A stretch of DNA of 64,000 nt from Diatrype stigma (taxonomy: Eukaryota > Ascomycota > Sordariomycetes > Xylariales > Diatrypaceae). The notes beneath the pieces were generated by a model that saw nothing but the letters and a program-made list of their open reading frames with translations, was not told the DNA's origin and made no database searches. The stretch is taken from NCBI GenBank assembly GCA_022225965.2, contig JAKJXP020000023.1, forward strand, positions 372,001-436,000. Direction: 5' to 3'. Position 1 is the first letter of the stretch, and every line of letters starts with the position of its first letter. Made by a program: the position numbers and the translations under genes. Positions 10,933 to 22,749 of the stretch are shown here, in pieces.

Positions 10933-13814
10933 AGTGTCTGCCTACTAGGTAGTGGCGCGATGGTAGGAAATGAGTCCACGTTGGATACCAGAGATAATAC
11001 ACAATAAGGTTGTGGGTTGGCAACTTGGTTACTGGCTTCTACCATATCTCCAATCTCTAGGGTGTGGAAGTGACGGCTCCCGTTGACTTAATATAGTAGC
11101 CGAGATGATACCCTCTCTCGTTGATCTCCTCCATTGGAAACACAGTATGCGGCCTACGGACTCCCTTTCCTCTAGGTTCTTCTGTACTTCGAAGACAACT
11201 CATCAGTACTGACGTACGAGGCGACCTGCAGACTAATATCACATGGATTTTCCAACCAAATATCTTCGAGGCGTATACTACCTGTCGATGCAATGCGAGG
11301 CGAGTATGTTGTGATATCCTATTGTTTCAAGTACGTCTAATAGTTCACGAGTGGTTAAACTACTATGCACTCGTGAGATTGTGCTTTTGGATTGGTCACT
11401 CCTGTTGCCGCGTCTTACACCGCGTGTGTAAAGGTATTCATCAACCTTGGTATGGTTTGAGCGGCATTATGACATAGAAAAGGGGTTAGCTCACCCGACC
11501 GTCGATATGTTAGCCATTACGTATCTAACATATATAAGAGATCCTAGGGAAGTCTTAATGTTAGAGTCTATCGGGTATTGTATAATACCACAGGCTTTAC
11601 GACTATGGCAACATTGCATAACTCGCTCCAGCTACTTCAAGCTCGCCAAACCTTACTCAAAGCTGCATATTGATTAGTTGATCTATTTTGTCAAACAACA
11701 TTGTAACGATACACTACATGTCAATGCAGTCGGTAGTAGGCTAACCCCGCAACGGGGGACTAAAAGAAAGATCTCGATCGATGCAAGTGGCCGTTTTGAT
11801 CCTACAATCATGAGATCGCAAGATACTGTGTGGTAAATATACTGTAGGAGTGCATACGCTGTGAAATGTTCACCTCCGGGGTATCAGCTTGGAGTAGAAT
11901 GAAAGAAAGCGTGCCGCAGCCATCAAGAGCATGGTCCTGTCTGGTTTCGACACGGGAAGTAACCTGCCTTGCATATGGTACCATCCTTCTGCATATGTAG
12001 GACATTATCGTGGAATTGTACACGGGTAAAAGCTCCAATAAGGATTATCTTTCGACGACACTCTGCATCTAGATATCGACCACGAAAAGAGACATGAGAA
12101 AACACATTCTTCTTACTCCCCAGTAGGATTGGAAACTTACTTGACCATGTACCAAAGCCTTCGAAAGTTCATCAACATAGGCAGTTGTTCCAAATATACC
12201 GCGCCCCAATGCAATCAAAGTAAATATTTGACGCGCTTCTCTGATGACCTCGGGCCTCTAGCGGTGGTCTGGTCGGGAGTGCCAACCTTCGTCTCGGCTA
12301 GCCAGCCACCGGACTGGAACATGCATGAAGCGGAAGGTTGTACGGCATACAAATGAAATAACCCACGTCTAGAAAGATGGATGCGGGGAAGACCCTGGCT
12401 TTTACCCCGAATGGCTTCGGCCCCAGGATCTTTCACAGTTAACTGCAGGGTTTGGATCTGACTACCTAGAGAGCTTGTGCGTTCGTACATCACTGCGGTC
12501 ATAAAGGGCAGGCCCGATGCTACCCGCGCTGCGGCCTTCACATTGCCTCCTGTACTCATAGGACCTGCTCTGTAGCCCCTACTCGCCTCCCAATTTCATG
12601 GACATTGGCTTGGACATGATCGGCTATTTCTTTTTGGGGATATGAAGACCTGTCGCGTTCAGGAGATCAAATATAACGTAGACCGGAAACAGATATACTG
12701 TCATACATAAGGGTAATTCATCTCTAGTCCAAAAGGAGCGGGAGAGCTTTATAGAAAATGTGTGCTAGTTAAGTTGGTAGTTGGATACCGATCACCTTAT
12801 TATGTAATCCAACCCCCTATTTAGCCCCTATATCTCAACAATCGGACAGTAGACAAGGGATAGTCGTCCCTACGTTGGTTACAACTATAAGTAGCGAGTA
12901 ACTTTATACACTTTGTCTCACTGTTGTAAAGTTGGGGCTTTTCTATGGACACAATAGATACAAATAAAGTTCAGGTTTCTCATTCTTAGGCCCTTGAGTA
13001 AAACGAAGTCTTGTTGTCAGAAACATAGGATATTCAAACGGGAGTATTTGATCCGTATTCAACGTCACCGTCTTCCAACCACGTGAAATCAAGGTGTTGA
13101 TTGATCCACTTCTTCCACGAACTACCTCTATCGAGGCATGGATGAAACTTCACTGTCGTATGAACGTTGGTGGATGCATATGGATTCATATGGATGATTA
13201 TAGATCTATGTGGATCTTGACCGATACTGAAAGTGACGTATATAACGTTGGTAAAGGACGTAATATTAATGCATACATTGATAGGCTCGAACGACCACTG
13301 CGTCCAAAGGTTCTTCGGGTAAAGGTTCTTGTCAACTGAGGCTTCTAGATCACACGTAAACTATAAGAATAATCGGGCCAAGAATGTTCGTGGCGCTGAC
13401 CCCTAAGTTACTTGAGTAGAAATTGGTTGCCTCATCGCTGATACCAGGTGTGAATCTGAATAGAAGGTGAGGAAGTATGGGTTAGTGAACACTTCGTGAA
13501 TCCCGTCTTGCGTAGATTGGGGTTTAAGTTTAAGTTTCGCAACTGACTTTTACAACCTAATGGCATATTATAAGGATCACAACACATTACAGTCTGCGCA
13601 CACAATAACTTGTGGGACCAGTTCTGACTATAAAGCCGGGTTCCCACGGGTTCTATTCTCCAGGTCATCCTTTCCACAGTTCTTTCCTGGTCTGCCTAAG
13701 TCCAAACAGCATCTTGCTCTATATCCCTTACAAGCTCTATCATCAATTACTGCTCTGCAGCTTTACATCTGGAAAAGTCACCTTCTCACAACGCCATCGA
13801 GCATTTATTCGAAC
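10933..13814. other. Intergenic region, 2.9 kb
   Basis: Divergent promoter space between the minus-strand decarboxylase and the plus-strand metallophosphoesterase. Composition is slightly AT-rich. Small open frames near 11121-11677, 11808-12105, 12215-12559 and 13094-13339 give no recognisable protein. A TATA-like element (CTATAAAG, near 13628) lies about 185 nt before the metallophosphoesterase start, followed by pyrimidine-rich sequence. Confidence 0.5.
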
Positions 13815-14798
13815 ATGGCTATCCAGACGAGATTCTTAATTATATCAGACACCCACAGCGAGGACAACCCTTCTTCCCGCCAACAGTCTGCCGATGTAGC
13901 CATTCATTGCGGGGATCTGACAGAAGAGTCCAAGATCAAAGAGTTTCGGGTCACACTTGAACTGCTCAAAAACATACAAGCACCACTGAAACTAGTCATC
14001 GCTGGCAACCATGACTTCACCCTGGACTTGCCCACCTTCAAGGGCAACATCGAGAACTCCCCTGATGCTTTGGATCCAGAGCTAGTCCAGCGGGAATTCG
14101 GCCATTACGGGGAAGTACAACAGCTGTTCGAGGATGCGAAAGTGCACGGAATCCACCTCCTGCACGAAGGCACGCACCAGTTCGAACTCGACAACGGGGC
14201 TCTCCTGACGGTCTACGCTAGCCCCTACACACCGTCGCACGAGTCCTGGGGTTTCAGCTACCGCCCACAGCAGCACGATTTCCTGATCCCAGCATCAGCC
14301 GACGTGGTCGTCACCCACGGCCCGCCACACGGAATCATGGACACCAACGCCGCCGGCAAGCGAGCTGGCTGTCCGAACCTATTCGCGGCCGTTGCGCGCG
14401 CCCAGCCCAAGCTCCACTGCTTCGGCCACATGCACGAGGGCTGGGGCGCCAAGCTCGTGACCTGGCGCCCGGAGCTGAGCGCAGCGCCCTCGCACTTCAG
14501 CGATATCGACAACGAGCACTCGTCGGTGATAGCAAAGCTGCCGCAGCTGAAGAGCACCAAGTTCGACAGCGCGGAAATAGTAGAGGAAAAGAGGCAGCGG
14601 AGGAGAGACATTTTTGAGAACCAGCAAGGTTGCGTGGCTACGAGCCATTGCGCTGGTGATGAGTCTCCGCTGCAAAGGGGGCAGACGCTGTTTGTCAACG
14701 CGGCTGTCCAGGGGACGACGGAGGAGCTCCCCTTGCACCCTGCATGGTTGGTCGATATCGAACTACCTGCCAACATACCAATCAATATGCATGAGTAA
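13815..14798 (+). CDS. Calcineurin-like metallophosphoesterase (MPPED-like)
   Basis: Single-exon gene for a 327-residue phosphoesterase with the dinuclear metal fold, closest in layout to the animal MPPED1/MPPED2 group; the natural substrate is not predictable. Metal-binding motifs in order: SDTH (D12, H14), CGDL (D34), GNHD (N65, H66), THGPP (H168) and GHMH (H205, H207), so the set is complete. Residues 215-285 form a charged, low-conservation segment (KRQRRR near the end of it). The frame is open from 13560, but the ATG at 13815 directly precedes the first beta strand (TRFLIISDTH) and is the most natural start. No membrane segment or signal peptide is visible. Confidence 0.88.
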   Translation: MAIQTRFLIISDTHSEDNPSSRQQSADVAIHCGDLTEESKIKEFRVTLELLKNIQAPLKLVIAGNHDFTLDLPTFKGNIENSPDALDPELVQREFGHYGEVQQLFEDAKVHGIHLLHEGTHQFELDNGALLTVYASPYTPSHESWGFSYRPQQHDFLIPASADVVVTHGPPHGIMDTNAAGKRAGCPNLFAAVARAQPKLHCFGHMHEGWGAKLVTWRPELSAAPSHFSDIDNEHSSVIAKLPQLKSTKFDSAEIVEEKRQRRRDIFENQQGCVATSHCAGDESPLQRGQTLFVNAAVQGTTEELPLHPAWLVDIELPANIPINMHE

Positions 14799-17386
14799 AA
14801 GAAGAGAGCGGAAAAGGCAAAGTGTAAAGGGGATAGCGTCACATGACGCCCCGAGAACAGTATATCATTTAGCGTGGAGTATACATACAGCTTTGATTAA
14901 ATGGTCGTGGCGCCGGAAATTGGAGGATGGCTAAGTGTTTGAAGTTGTTGAGTTTATAGCCGGTTGCGCTGTTACTTGGCATTGCCAGAAGAATGTTGAG
15001 TTTTGGGACAAAGTCTTGGGAGGACGGGGGTTTCTTGGAAGAAGGTGGATACCTAGAGGAGGAGATGTATCGTGACGATTGCGGCTGTTGATGAACGGAC
15101 GAAGTCGTTGATGAGCGGGTGATGCTTTCGAAGAAGGGAGAATTTCTTGGAGAGAGGACGTATTGTGGATGTTGCGGCTACTCCATAAATAGATAGGTTT
15201 GTGTTGATGGGTGAATAGAGTTTCATTGATATCTATACCTATACTACGTATACCACTTTTGTCTGGGAAGTAAACATCGGAGACTCATAGGTAATGGCAA
15301 TGGCTTGAGTAGTAATAACGGTGAGCTCATAACAACTGCTGTTATCGACGTAACTGTTCGGACTTGCTTCTTATAACGGTCCAAAACCTCGAACCTGCTT
15401 AGAAAGCTGCTTGACGGCACTGCCATTATTACCACTGCCACCTCCAATCCAACATATCAGGTACCCGCAGACAGCTTTATAAATTTCGAACATAGTCCTT
15501 AACACCCCTGATGCCCATTCAAGAACGCCTCAGTCTAGACCATGACATGAAACCCGCAACTCCTGGAAACATCTCGAGAAGACGAAGCTAAGGTGAGTTC
15601 GGATTATGCAGCACCCCGTTGTTAGGTGTCCACTCGACATGACGAGCTTTACGGCGCAATATAAGCACCAATGGTGAAAAGCCTCGATACATGTGTGCTC
15701 GGAGTGTACTGAGCAGGTACATTTCACTAGCCGAAGTAGAGACTAGAGAGCTGATATGTGTCGAGGGGCTTCCACGAGCATTGCTCAGGGGTGCGAACCG
15801 AGCGGTAGGGCTATGCTAGGATAGGTTCAATACCCCTGACTTCTAGCTATACATATTATAACTGAAGGAGTTTGGATGAATTCTGTGAAGAGTCGCAGAT
15901 GGGATGAGGAATCAGAACAGGCGCGACTTCTTTCCAGGCTGAAAGCCGCCGGGGAGTATATCGGGGTAATTGATCTGATAGGACGACTTGATTGTCGGCT
16001 TGGTTGGTTCCGGGTTGGTAGATCTGGGGGGCTTGGAGGAAGTGAACATTCCCGCAAAGGCTTTGCATGGCTCCATGATTTGAGATAGTCAGAGAATTGC
16101 CCAGAGGTGAAAGGTTTCTGTTGGGGATGATTCAACTCTATTGTTTGTGGATAGGCATGTAGGGAGGGAGACAGAGGGGAACCAAAGGAAGCTCGGGATC
16201 CTTAAGTATCTATCTATCACGAAGTCTATACATATCCATGAATAGCAGCAAGTCTCTGAGCCTCAAGCTGTATCCATCTGTTGGTCGTGTCTAAGTTACT
16301 GAGATACAGCGAGGCTTTACTGGCATGTCATCTTGTCATCTTTGTGTTGCATTGGTAGATGTTGGGGTCGGAATAGGGATGTCTGCGTGGGGTATACCTG
16401 CGCTGTGATAGGCGCTCTGATAGGGGGGAGAGACAGGTTACATGTTATAAGGTGTTCTGGCGGTGACGGAAACCTCAAGGCTATAGCAGCTGAATAGCGA
16501 AAAGCCGGAGACGTGGGATTGCCTGGGTGGGCTGAGGCTGCATGCATGCACTTCGCCCTAATTATAGAACTTGGAGAATTATGGTTAGTGGTTAGGTGGT
16601 TCATACGTAGTATCATACATAAGTTCTTACGTTGGACAACGTTGGGAACTTTCAAGGTTGCGAACTTTCAAGGTTGCGAAGATGATAGTCGTGAGCGTAG
16701 GTAGGGCCTAATAGGCTGGTAGGTACTTAGGCAAGTAGGGGGGTCACATTCAGTGTCACATTCAAGCCTGGCTCAGGAGACGGAAGACGCTATGGCCAAC
16801 TGAAAGAGCGGGAGAGCCAGGGGTGCTTACTGGGGGCCCGTATCTATGTAGCTATCTTGCTGTATGTATGGTTACCTACCGGGGGCGACCATCAGCGGGC
16901 TCCAATCAGGCGATGCACTTACGATACGAAGCAGTCACTAAAGTGCTAGTTACAGTATCAAGGGAGCTTAGGACAACCAAAGACAATTAATTTAGAGAAT
17001 TTAGAGTCTCTCAATTTACTACCGGCAAACAAATGACGTGAGCACCGACCCCGAATACAACCCCCATCCAACATTTTACACCGACTCCCACCGCCAGTTC
17101 AGTACGACTCTACCACAGCCTCGAACTCCCCCCCGTATCTGTCCGCACGAATGTATCGGCAACTTAGGTAGCTAGGGAGAACAACCGACAACCTGCACGT
17201 CAGACCTGACGCTGATCTTTACGTCCGTCCTCTTACCCCTCTGCTTCCCCCTCCTCAGCCGGCACCTCCGACGTGCTAGGCCAGGCAAGGCAAAGCAGAC
17301 AGACCGACAAGATCGAGGGACCGACCGATTTACCGATTTACCGACCGACCGACCGGCCGACTAACCCAAACGAACCGCCCTCGAGG
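14799..17386. other. Intergenic region, 2.6 kb
   Basis: No convincing gene. The first few hundred bases are probably the 3' untranslated region of the metallophosphoesterase. Open frames near 15244-15447, 15827-16135 and 16317-16655 lack family resemblance and, where checked, a proper ATG. TACCTA-type motifs occur at 16690-16740 and near 16872. Bases 17020-17386 are pyrimidine-rich and are the likely promoter and leader of the Spo7 gene. Confidence 0.5.
17319..17361. repeat. (GACC)n-like microsatellite in the Spo7 leader
   Basis: Tandem ACCG/GACC units, interrupted by two ATTT insertions, lie 26-68 nt before the Spo7 ATG and are probably transcribed in its 5' untranslated leader. Confidence 0.7.
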
Positions 17387-18673
17387 ATGGCCGACTCGCT
17401 CGACTCCATCGTCAAGGGGGCGCCGCAGCCCGGGCAGGACGTCAAGTCGGCGCCGACGGGCACGAGCCCGATCGGGTCGGACAAGCCGGGCGACCCGCTG
17501 AACCAGACGCCGAGCTCGCCGTCGATGATCTACCTCAACATGCTGATCCTGGAGGCGTCGCTGCGGGCGCAGTACCTGGAGCTGCGGGCGCGGCGGCGGA
17601 AGCACACCTTCTTCCTCAGCCTGCTGTGCCTGTGGCTGGCCGGGTTCGGGTACGCGCTGTTCTTCGCGCCGCGCGAGGACGGCGTCGGCGTCGGCGGCTC
17701 CGTCTACTGGGTCGTCGACATGACCGAGAAGGTGTGCTTCATCAGCGGCATCATCACCGGCATGCTGATCTGGGCCACGGGCATCTGGGAGCGCGGCATC
17801 CGCTGGCCGCGCCGCTGGTTCGGCATCTCCAACCGCGGCCTGCGCGGCTTCAACTGCAAGCTCGTCGTCGTCAAGCGGCCCTGGTGGCTCGAGGTCGGCT
17901 CCTTCCTCGCCTGGTTCTTCACCTACGGCGCCTTCTCCAGCACCGCGGGGCAGTACCGCGCCGTCGAGCCGTCCATCCTGCGCGAGACCGAGCGCGAGCT
18001 GAACCTGCACCAGCTGGACCACCCGCACCTCTCGCTCGTCCGGGGGGACGAGGAGAAGGGCAGCCACGAGGAAGACCTGGCGCCCGGCGGAGATTACGTC
18101 AAGCTCCTGCTGCTGCCCAAGCCGTTCTCGCCCAACTTTCGGGAGAACTGGGAGCTGTACAGGAGCGAGTTCTGGGAGCGAGAAAACGAACGGCGGGTCC
18201 TGATCAGCGAGAAGCTGAAGGCGCGCGAGAGACAGATGGCGAAGCAGCAGAGCCCGTGGTTCTGGTGGCTGCCGGGCGGGCAGAGGACGGCAGAACGGAT
18301 GCACGGTGGGGGAGCTCCGGGAGAGGCGGAGAAGTTCGTGCACCACCGGCACTCGGCTATACTGAAGGAATCCAAGCGGGCTAGGAGCAATAGCGTCCGG
18401 CGAGGCAGCACGTCGTCGTCACGGAGTCCCACGCCGCCCGTAGAATCCGAAGAAGGCGCTATTGCGAGTAGAGGTGCTGTCGGTAGGAGGGGTAGCACGG
18501 CCTCCAATGGTGGCGAGAAACGGAGGAAGAAGCACATCCCGTCGAACTCGAGGTCGACGAAACGGCCCGGCGTCGAGGGACGGTCGTTGACGCCGGAGAT
18601 CCCGTCACCTCTCGCTCGAGAAAGTAGCGTTGAGCCTGGGGCTGGGGATGAGAGGGCCAAAACCGAACCTTGA
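17387..18673 (+). CDS. SPO7: Spo7-like regulatory subunit of the Nem1-Spo7 phosphatase
   Basis: Membrane-bound partner of the Nem1 phosphatase at the nuclear envelope/ER. The complex dephosphorylates and activates the phosphatidate phosphatase Pah1/lipin, which controls the balance between phospholipid and triacylglycerol synthesis and nuclear membrane growth. Single exon, 428 residues. A short N-terminal tail leads to a conserved helix (YLNMLILEASLRAQYLELR, about 49-67), then two membrane segments at about 74-93 and 115-134. The conserved Trp-rich cytosolic part follows (PRRWFG, VKRPWWLEVG, PFSPNFRENWELYR, FWWLPGGQR). The C-terminal 100 residues are basic and Ser-rich, unlike the short yeast protein but common in filamentous fungi. 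The ATG at 17387 is the first in frame. No introns are needed. Strong GC bias produces long shadow frames on both strands. Confidence 0.9.
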   Translation: MADSLDSIVKGAPQPGQDVKSAPTGTSPIGSDKPGDPLNQTPSSPSMIYLNMLILEASLRAQYLELRARRRKHTFFLSLLCLWLAGFGYALFFAPREDGVGVGGSVYWVVDMTEKVCFISGIITGMLIWATGIWERGIRWPRRWFGISNRGLRGFNCKLVVVKRPWWLEVGSFLAWFFTYGAFSSTAGQYRAVEPSILRETERELNLHQLDHPHLSLVRGDEEKGSHEEDLAPGGDYVKLLLLPKPFSPNFRENWELYRSEFWERENERRVLISEKLKARERQMAKQQSPWFWWLPGGQRTAERMHGGGAPGEAEKFVHHRHSAILKESKRARSNSVRRGSTSSSRSPTPPVESEEGAIASRGAVGRRGSTASNGGEKRRKKHIPSNSRSTKRPGVEGRSLTPEIPSPLARESSVEPGAGDERAKTEP

Positions 18674-20151
18674 CCTTTTAACATTATTCCCTACGTGTAG
18701 TGAAAAGGAACGAAAGGCAGTTTGATATTTTCAACTCTCAGCTAGGGGGTTTCCGGGTGCATAGCGATGCTTGACATGTATCTGACTTATATCATCTATT
18801 AATGCGTACGTTTTTGGTTCAGACGGAGGTGAATCAGTGCGGATGGAAACAACTCAAGAAATTAAGAACCCTAGTAGCTCTGGATATGAAGCATGGTGGG
18901 TGTTTTAAACACTTATCAAGGACTCTGAGTATCACAGATGTAAACTCTACTCCCAACTACCTACCTACCCCTATCTACCGCATAACGTTACGTAAGTATT
19001 TATATCTACAGCAACCGTAAGAACACGATGACGATACTTACTGGCACAATAGAGCCGAAGGTCTAGTTTCGCCTATACGTAAGTAATAGTAGGACCTTAG
19101 CAACTTGGAAGGCAGGATAAATTTAGCTAGGCATGTATGGCTAGAATGGGCGTACAGCTAGCTACCTAGGTACCAAGTACTAGTAGGTGGCTATAACTAC
19201 ATACATACCTACCTCGGTGATGATATTCGGGATTCTGTGATTACCTAAGTACTCAAGTCCTCGCACATCAAACTGTCCGGTCAATTGCTGTTTCGGGCAC
19301 GCCTCGGGAACTTCCCGAGATACACACATTAGTACTAGTGAGGCCCGCCCCTCTGCCTGGAGAGGGTCTAGGTCAAGGCAAAAGAAGCCTGCCCCTGCAG
19401 CCCTAGAAGTTAGAACCCTATATGTATTGTACTGTACATACATACATAGTAGGCCAGGTATACTTCGTAGGCAGATAGGCTAGGCACCTGCAGCTTTGTC
19501 AGGCTTGCAGTGGGGATTGAGCTCAGTTCTAGAAACCTTGTACGAAGTCGAGGAGCTAAATTAACGAATGGCGGTCTCTCTCTGACTTTCGGAGTGCCTT
19601 GGTTGTCCGGGTTGCCCTATAGTTAATTGTAACGGCAATTGCAACTCAACTCTCGCAAGGTGGTACATACATACATACTATACATACTATATGTACCTAC
19701 CTCCGGAGGTACCTACTCATACCTTCTATTTCTATGTGTTCCGTGAACAACTGACAACCTTTGGTTCTCTTTTGTTCAAGTTCGTTGCCGATCACTTCGG
19801 CTTTCACTACGCAACCAACTGAACATATCCATACTCGCCAATTATTGTCCACAGGCATTCGTAGCTCATCACCCCAAGCCTATCACAAATTCCATCGCAT
19901 CACATCCAACTCGGATCATCTTCGACTGTGCCCCACACTGTCCCAGTTCCTGGTCTCTCATTCGCTTCACCAAATTACTTACAGTATTGGTCCACGCCAC
20001 GAGAGAACTATCAACAAAACTCCTGAACAACCTTGAGACACTTGGCTAGACCACGGCAGCTGTGTGCAGGGGAAGTGGGTAGTGAGCAGTGGGAAGTCTC
20101 TCGCTCTTATCCTCGCTCGACCACGAGCCTCATCACCACCAGGCGGTCCGG
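18674..20151. other. Intergenic region, 1.5 kb
   Basis: Between Spo7 and the dual-specificity phosphatase gene. No gene seen. It is rich in TACCTA/CATACATA motifs: 18955-18985, 19161-19190, 19662-19717 with the palindrome ACCTCCGGAGGT. Bases 19740-20151 are pyrimidine-rich and are the likely promoter and leader of the phosphatase gene. Confidence 0.5.
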
Positions 20152-21243
20152 ATGGATTACCCGCGCCACCTCGCCGTGCCTACGGCGCCGTACAGCGCGA
20201 GGCCGCCCAGCCCGCCATCCATCCACATCCCGACGCCGATGCTCTACAACTCGAACGAGCCAATCAAGGTGGTGCCCAGCTACGACAACATCGATCCGGC
20301 CTCGCTCAGCCTCGACGACCTGCAGATAATCACCCAGAACGGCAAGGAGCAGATCGCCCACGACTCCGCCACCAGCTGGGTCTACGAGAGCCGCCGCACC
20401 GCCCAGCCCATCCTGGACTACCTGTACCTCGGCCCGGCCAGCGTCGCGCGCGACCGCCAGTGGCTGCGCGACCACGGCATCACCATGCTGCTGGCGGCGC
20501 GCGACGCCCAGATGGCCCACGTGCGCCTCATGGCCGTCGACCACGTGGCGCGCGAGCTCGGCATCCAGGCCGAGCACATCGACGTGTCGGGGTACCACGA
20601 GCTGATCCGCGCGTTCCCGACCGCCGTGCGCAAGATCAACGACCACATGCTGAGCATCTACCGGCGCCAGGCCCTGCAGCGCGAGACCAGCCAGGTGCGG
20701 GCGCTGCAGGAGCAGGGGCAGGGGGCCGGGCCGGACGGCGGGCGGGCGGCGGGCGGCGGCCAGATGGTCATCGACGAGGCTAAGTTCCGCCGGGGCCGCG
20801 TGCTGGTCTTCTGCGAGACGGGCAACGAGCGGTCCGCCGGCATCGTCGTCGCCTACCTCATGTCCGTCCTCGGCATGGACATGGTCCACGCCTGCCAGTT
20901 CATCCACTACAAGCGCTTCTGCGTCGGCCTCGACGAGGACCTCAAGCAGCTGCTGAAGAACTACGAGGACATCCTGACGGCCCAGCGGACCGTCCACCGG
21001 CACGAGATCGACGCCAAGGCCGCTCTTGAGGGCAGCCCTGACTCTTCGACGGCACCGGCATCCACGACGACGACGGCGGCCACCACCGCTACCACGTCGT
21101 CGAAGAAGGTCAAGAGAGGCTTCGAGGAGGCTATGGACGGCGGCGATGAAGACGAGGACATGGCAGATCCGGTCGCAACAGACCATGAGCGATACCTCAA
21201 CCGCGAGGCGTTCGTCCCTTTCGTAGACAGAGGGGATAACTGA
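20152..21243 (+). CDS. Dual-specificity phosphatase domain protein (STYX-like)
   Basis: Predicted protein tyrosine/dual-specificity phosphatase of 363 residues, single exon. The P-loop VFCETGNERSAG holds the CX5R signature, with nucleophile C221 and R227. The segment after it (AYLMSVLGMDMVHACQFIHYKRFCV) resembles STYX-type proteins, but STYX itself lacks the catalytic Cys, so this one could be active. An unusual Gln/Gly-rich insert (about residues 172-206) separates the helix KINDHMLSIY from the strand before the P-loop. The C-terminus (about 300-363) is Thr/Ala-rich, then acidic, with a basic patch SSKKVKR. The start is the ATG at 20152 (MDYPRH); the frame extends 63 nt upstream only through non-ATG codons. 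Substrate unknown. Confidence 0.8.
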   Translation: MDYPRHLAVPTAPYSARPPSPPSIHIPTPMLYNSNEPIKVVPSYDNIDPASLSLDDLQIITQNGKEQIAHDSATSWVYESRRTAQPILDYLYLGPASVARDRQWLRDHGITMLLAARDAQMAHVRLMAVDHVARELGIQAEHIDVSGYHELIRAFPTAVRKINDHMLSIYRRQALQRETSQVRALQEQGQGAGPDGGRAAGGGQMVIDEAKFRRGRVLVFCETGNERSAGIVVAYLMSVLGMDMVHACQFIHYKRFCVGLDEDLKQLLKNYEDILTAQRTVHRHEIDAKAALEGSPDSSTAPASTTTTAATTATTSSKKVKRGFEEAMDGGDEDEDMADPVATDHERYLNREAFVPFVDRGDN

Positions 21244-22749
21244 ACCGGAACCGGACCGGACCGTACCTGCCATCGATGGCATCTGGCCTAGACGCTCCTC
21301 CCTATTTCCTTCTTTGTCACACTATATTTGCATTGGCGGCGTTTCGCGAAGGGGTTGGGGGTCCTGCTGTGATAGATGGATTATAGGCGTTCCAGGCAGG
21401 CAGACAGGCGGGCGGAATCTCTAGACTAGATGGGGCTCACTTGATCACCTGGTTTCGGCGTTGCGCAAGATGGATTATACCCCCTTATTTCCCCATCACT
21501 GACAGGCTGGCGTTGTAAGGTAGCGGCAGCATCCAATGGCGCAATGGAAGCTCGTATACTGAGCTTATTACAGATAGGCTTTAGTGCTCGACCTTGTAGT
21601 CGAGTCATAATCATTGATCAGTTTTTTCCAGGTTCGGCTTTTTCTCCCTCTCGTGAAGTGATACTATACACCTATAAGAGGATTTGAAGTTTCAACAACC
21701 AGAATATCCCAGCTTTGATTTCGATATGCTTTATTGTTTTGGCTTATAAAAAGCAGCTACCTATGTCCAAAGTTATTCGGTTGCACTGTAGTAGCCGTAG
21801 AGACCGGCTGGAAAACAGAGCACAATTCTAGCGATCTCTTTCACGATCTGTTTGGTGGTTCTGAGAAGAGTAGCTGATTGCTTGAACCCGCTCCACAGTG
21901 TAGCAATCGCAGGCTACAGGTTGGCATCTCAGATGAATACTGGCTTCACCGGGTATGTAATCGAAAGGCTGGGGTTGGAAGTTATACCTAATGCGCTGAA
22001 CTGTCTATCTATCTATTATCCCCTTGCGAGTACGAGCCGGAATCACACGGCGTGCTCCCCTCCCATAGTCTTTCTTTTACTTGCAGCATCTTACGTCTCT
22101 CCCAACAACCTGGTACCGATTGAGGAGTGTGGTACGGGATGTTCTTTGGTCTTTCAGGCGTTGTAGAGGTAGCCTTGTGCCGATTGTTGCTCTAGGAACG
22201 CAGGTACGTAGGCAGCCGCAGGTGTTCAATAAAAGGAGATCCGCCCGTTTGCATGGTTGCCGTGGGCAGCAAACTGCCCGCCTTTGATTTACTGCCTGCC
22301 AGAGAGAGGCATTGGAAATTTGCGAGTCATTTGAAGGGCGCAAATGACTGGCCGACCTTAGGCTTCTGAATGCTTTCTTTTGTCATAAATTTATGACGAA
22401 AATCAATTCATCGCGTCGTTCACGTTTCATCCATTCTATTCGCCTTATTTCGCCTTTCATCTATTTTCGTGGTCCCTTTCGCCCAACGCGATCGACACGA
22501 GCTCTTCAAGTAGCAAGTGGGCAGCGGCACCGAACCATTTCTTTTTCTCCCTGCTACTTATTCCACCTCGGCAGGTTGGTAAATAGCGGAATACCTTCAG
22601 AATAGTCCATCCAGGAAGGAAGAAACGAAACACTTCTTTTCTTTTCCCCAACCTCCAACCTCCCATAATCCTCTCTTCCGTCTATCCAGCCCTTCTTGCA
22701 ACCTCATTCCCAAGTCAAGTCCACCCCCACCCCCCCATCCTGGACGACG
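21244..22749. other. Intergenic region, 1.5 kb
   Basis: Contains the 3' side of the phosphatase gene and the promoter and leader of the RNase H-like gene. Pyrimidine-rich sequence fills 22,620-22,745 immediately before that start. Open frames near 21852-22343 lack an ATG or any resemblance to known proteins. No repeat or RNA gene recognised. Confidence 0.5.

Noticed and set aside
12215..12559. Minus-strand 114-codon ORF with an ATG in the decarboxylase-metallophosphoesterase gap
   Set aside because: No family resemblance, no supporting splice sites and no clear neighbouring exons; it could be a gene remnant but nothing shows it.
17330..18352. A 340-codon minus-strand ORF opposite SPO7, and similar long shadows opposite the phosphatase, TDP1 and FAD oxidoreductase genes
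   Set aside because: GC-rich third positions create long antisense frames; the Arg/Ala/Pro-rich translations have no family features.
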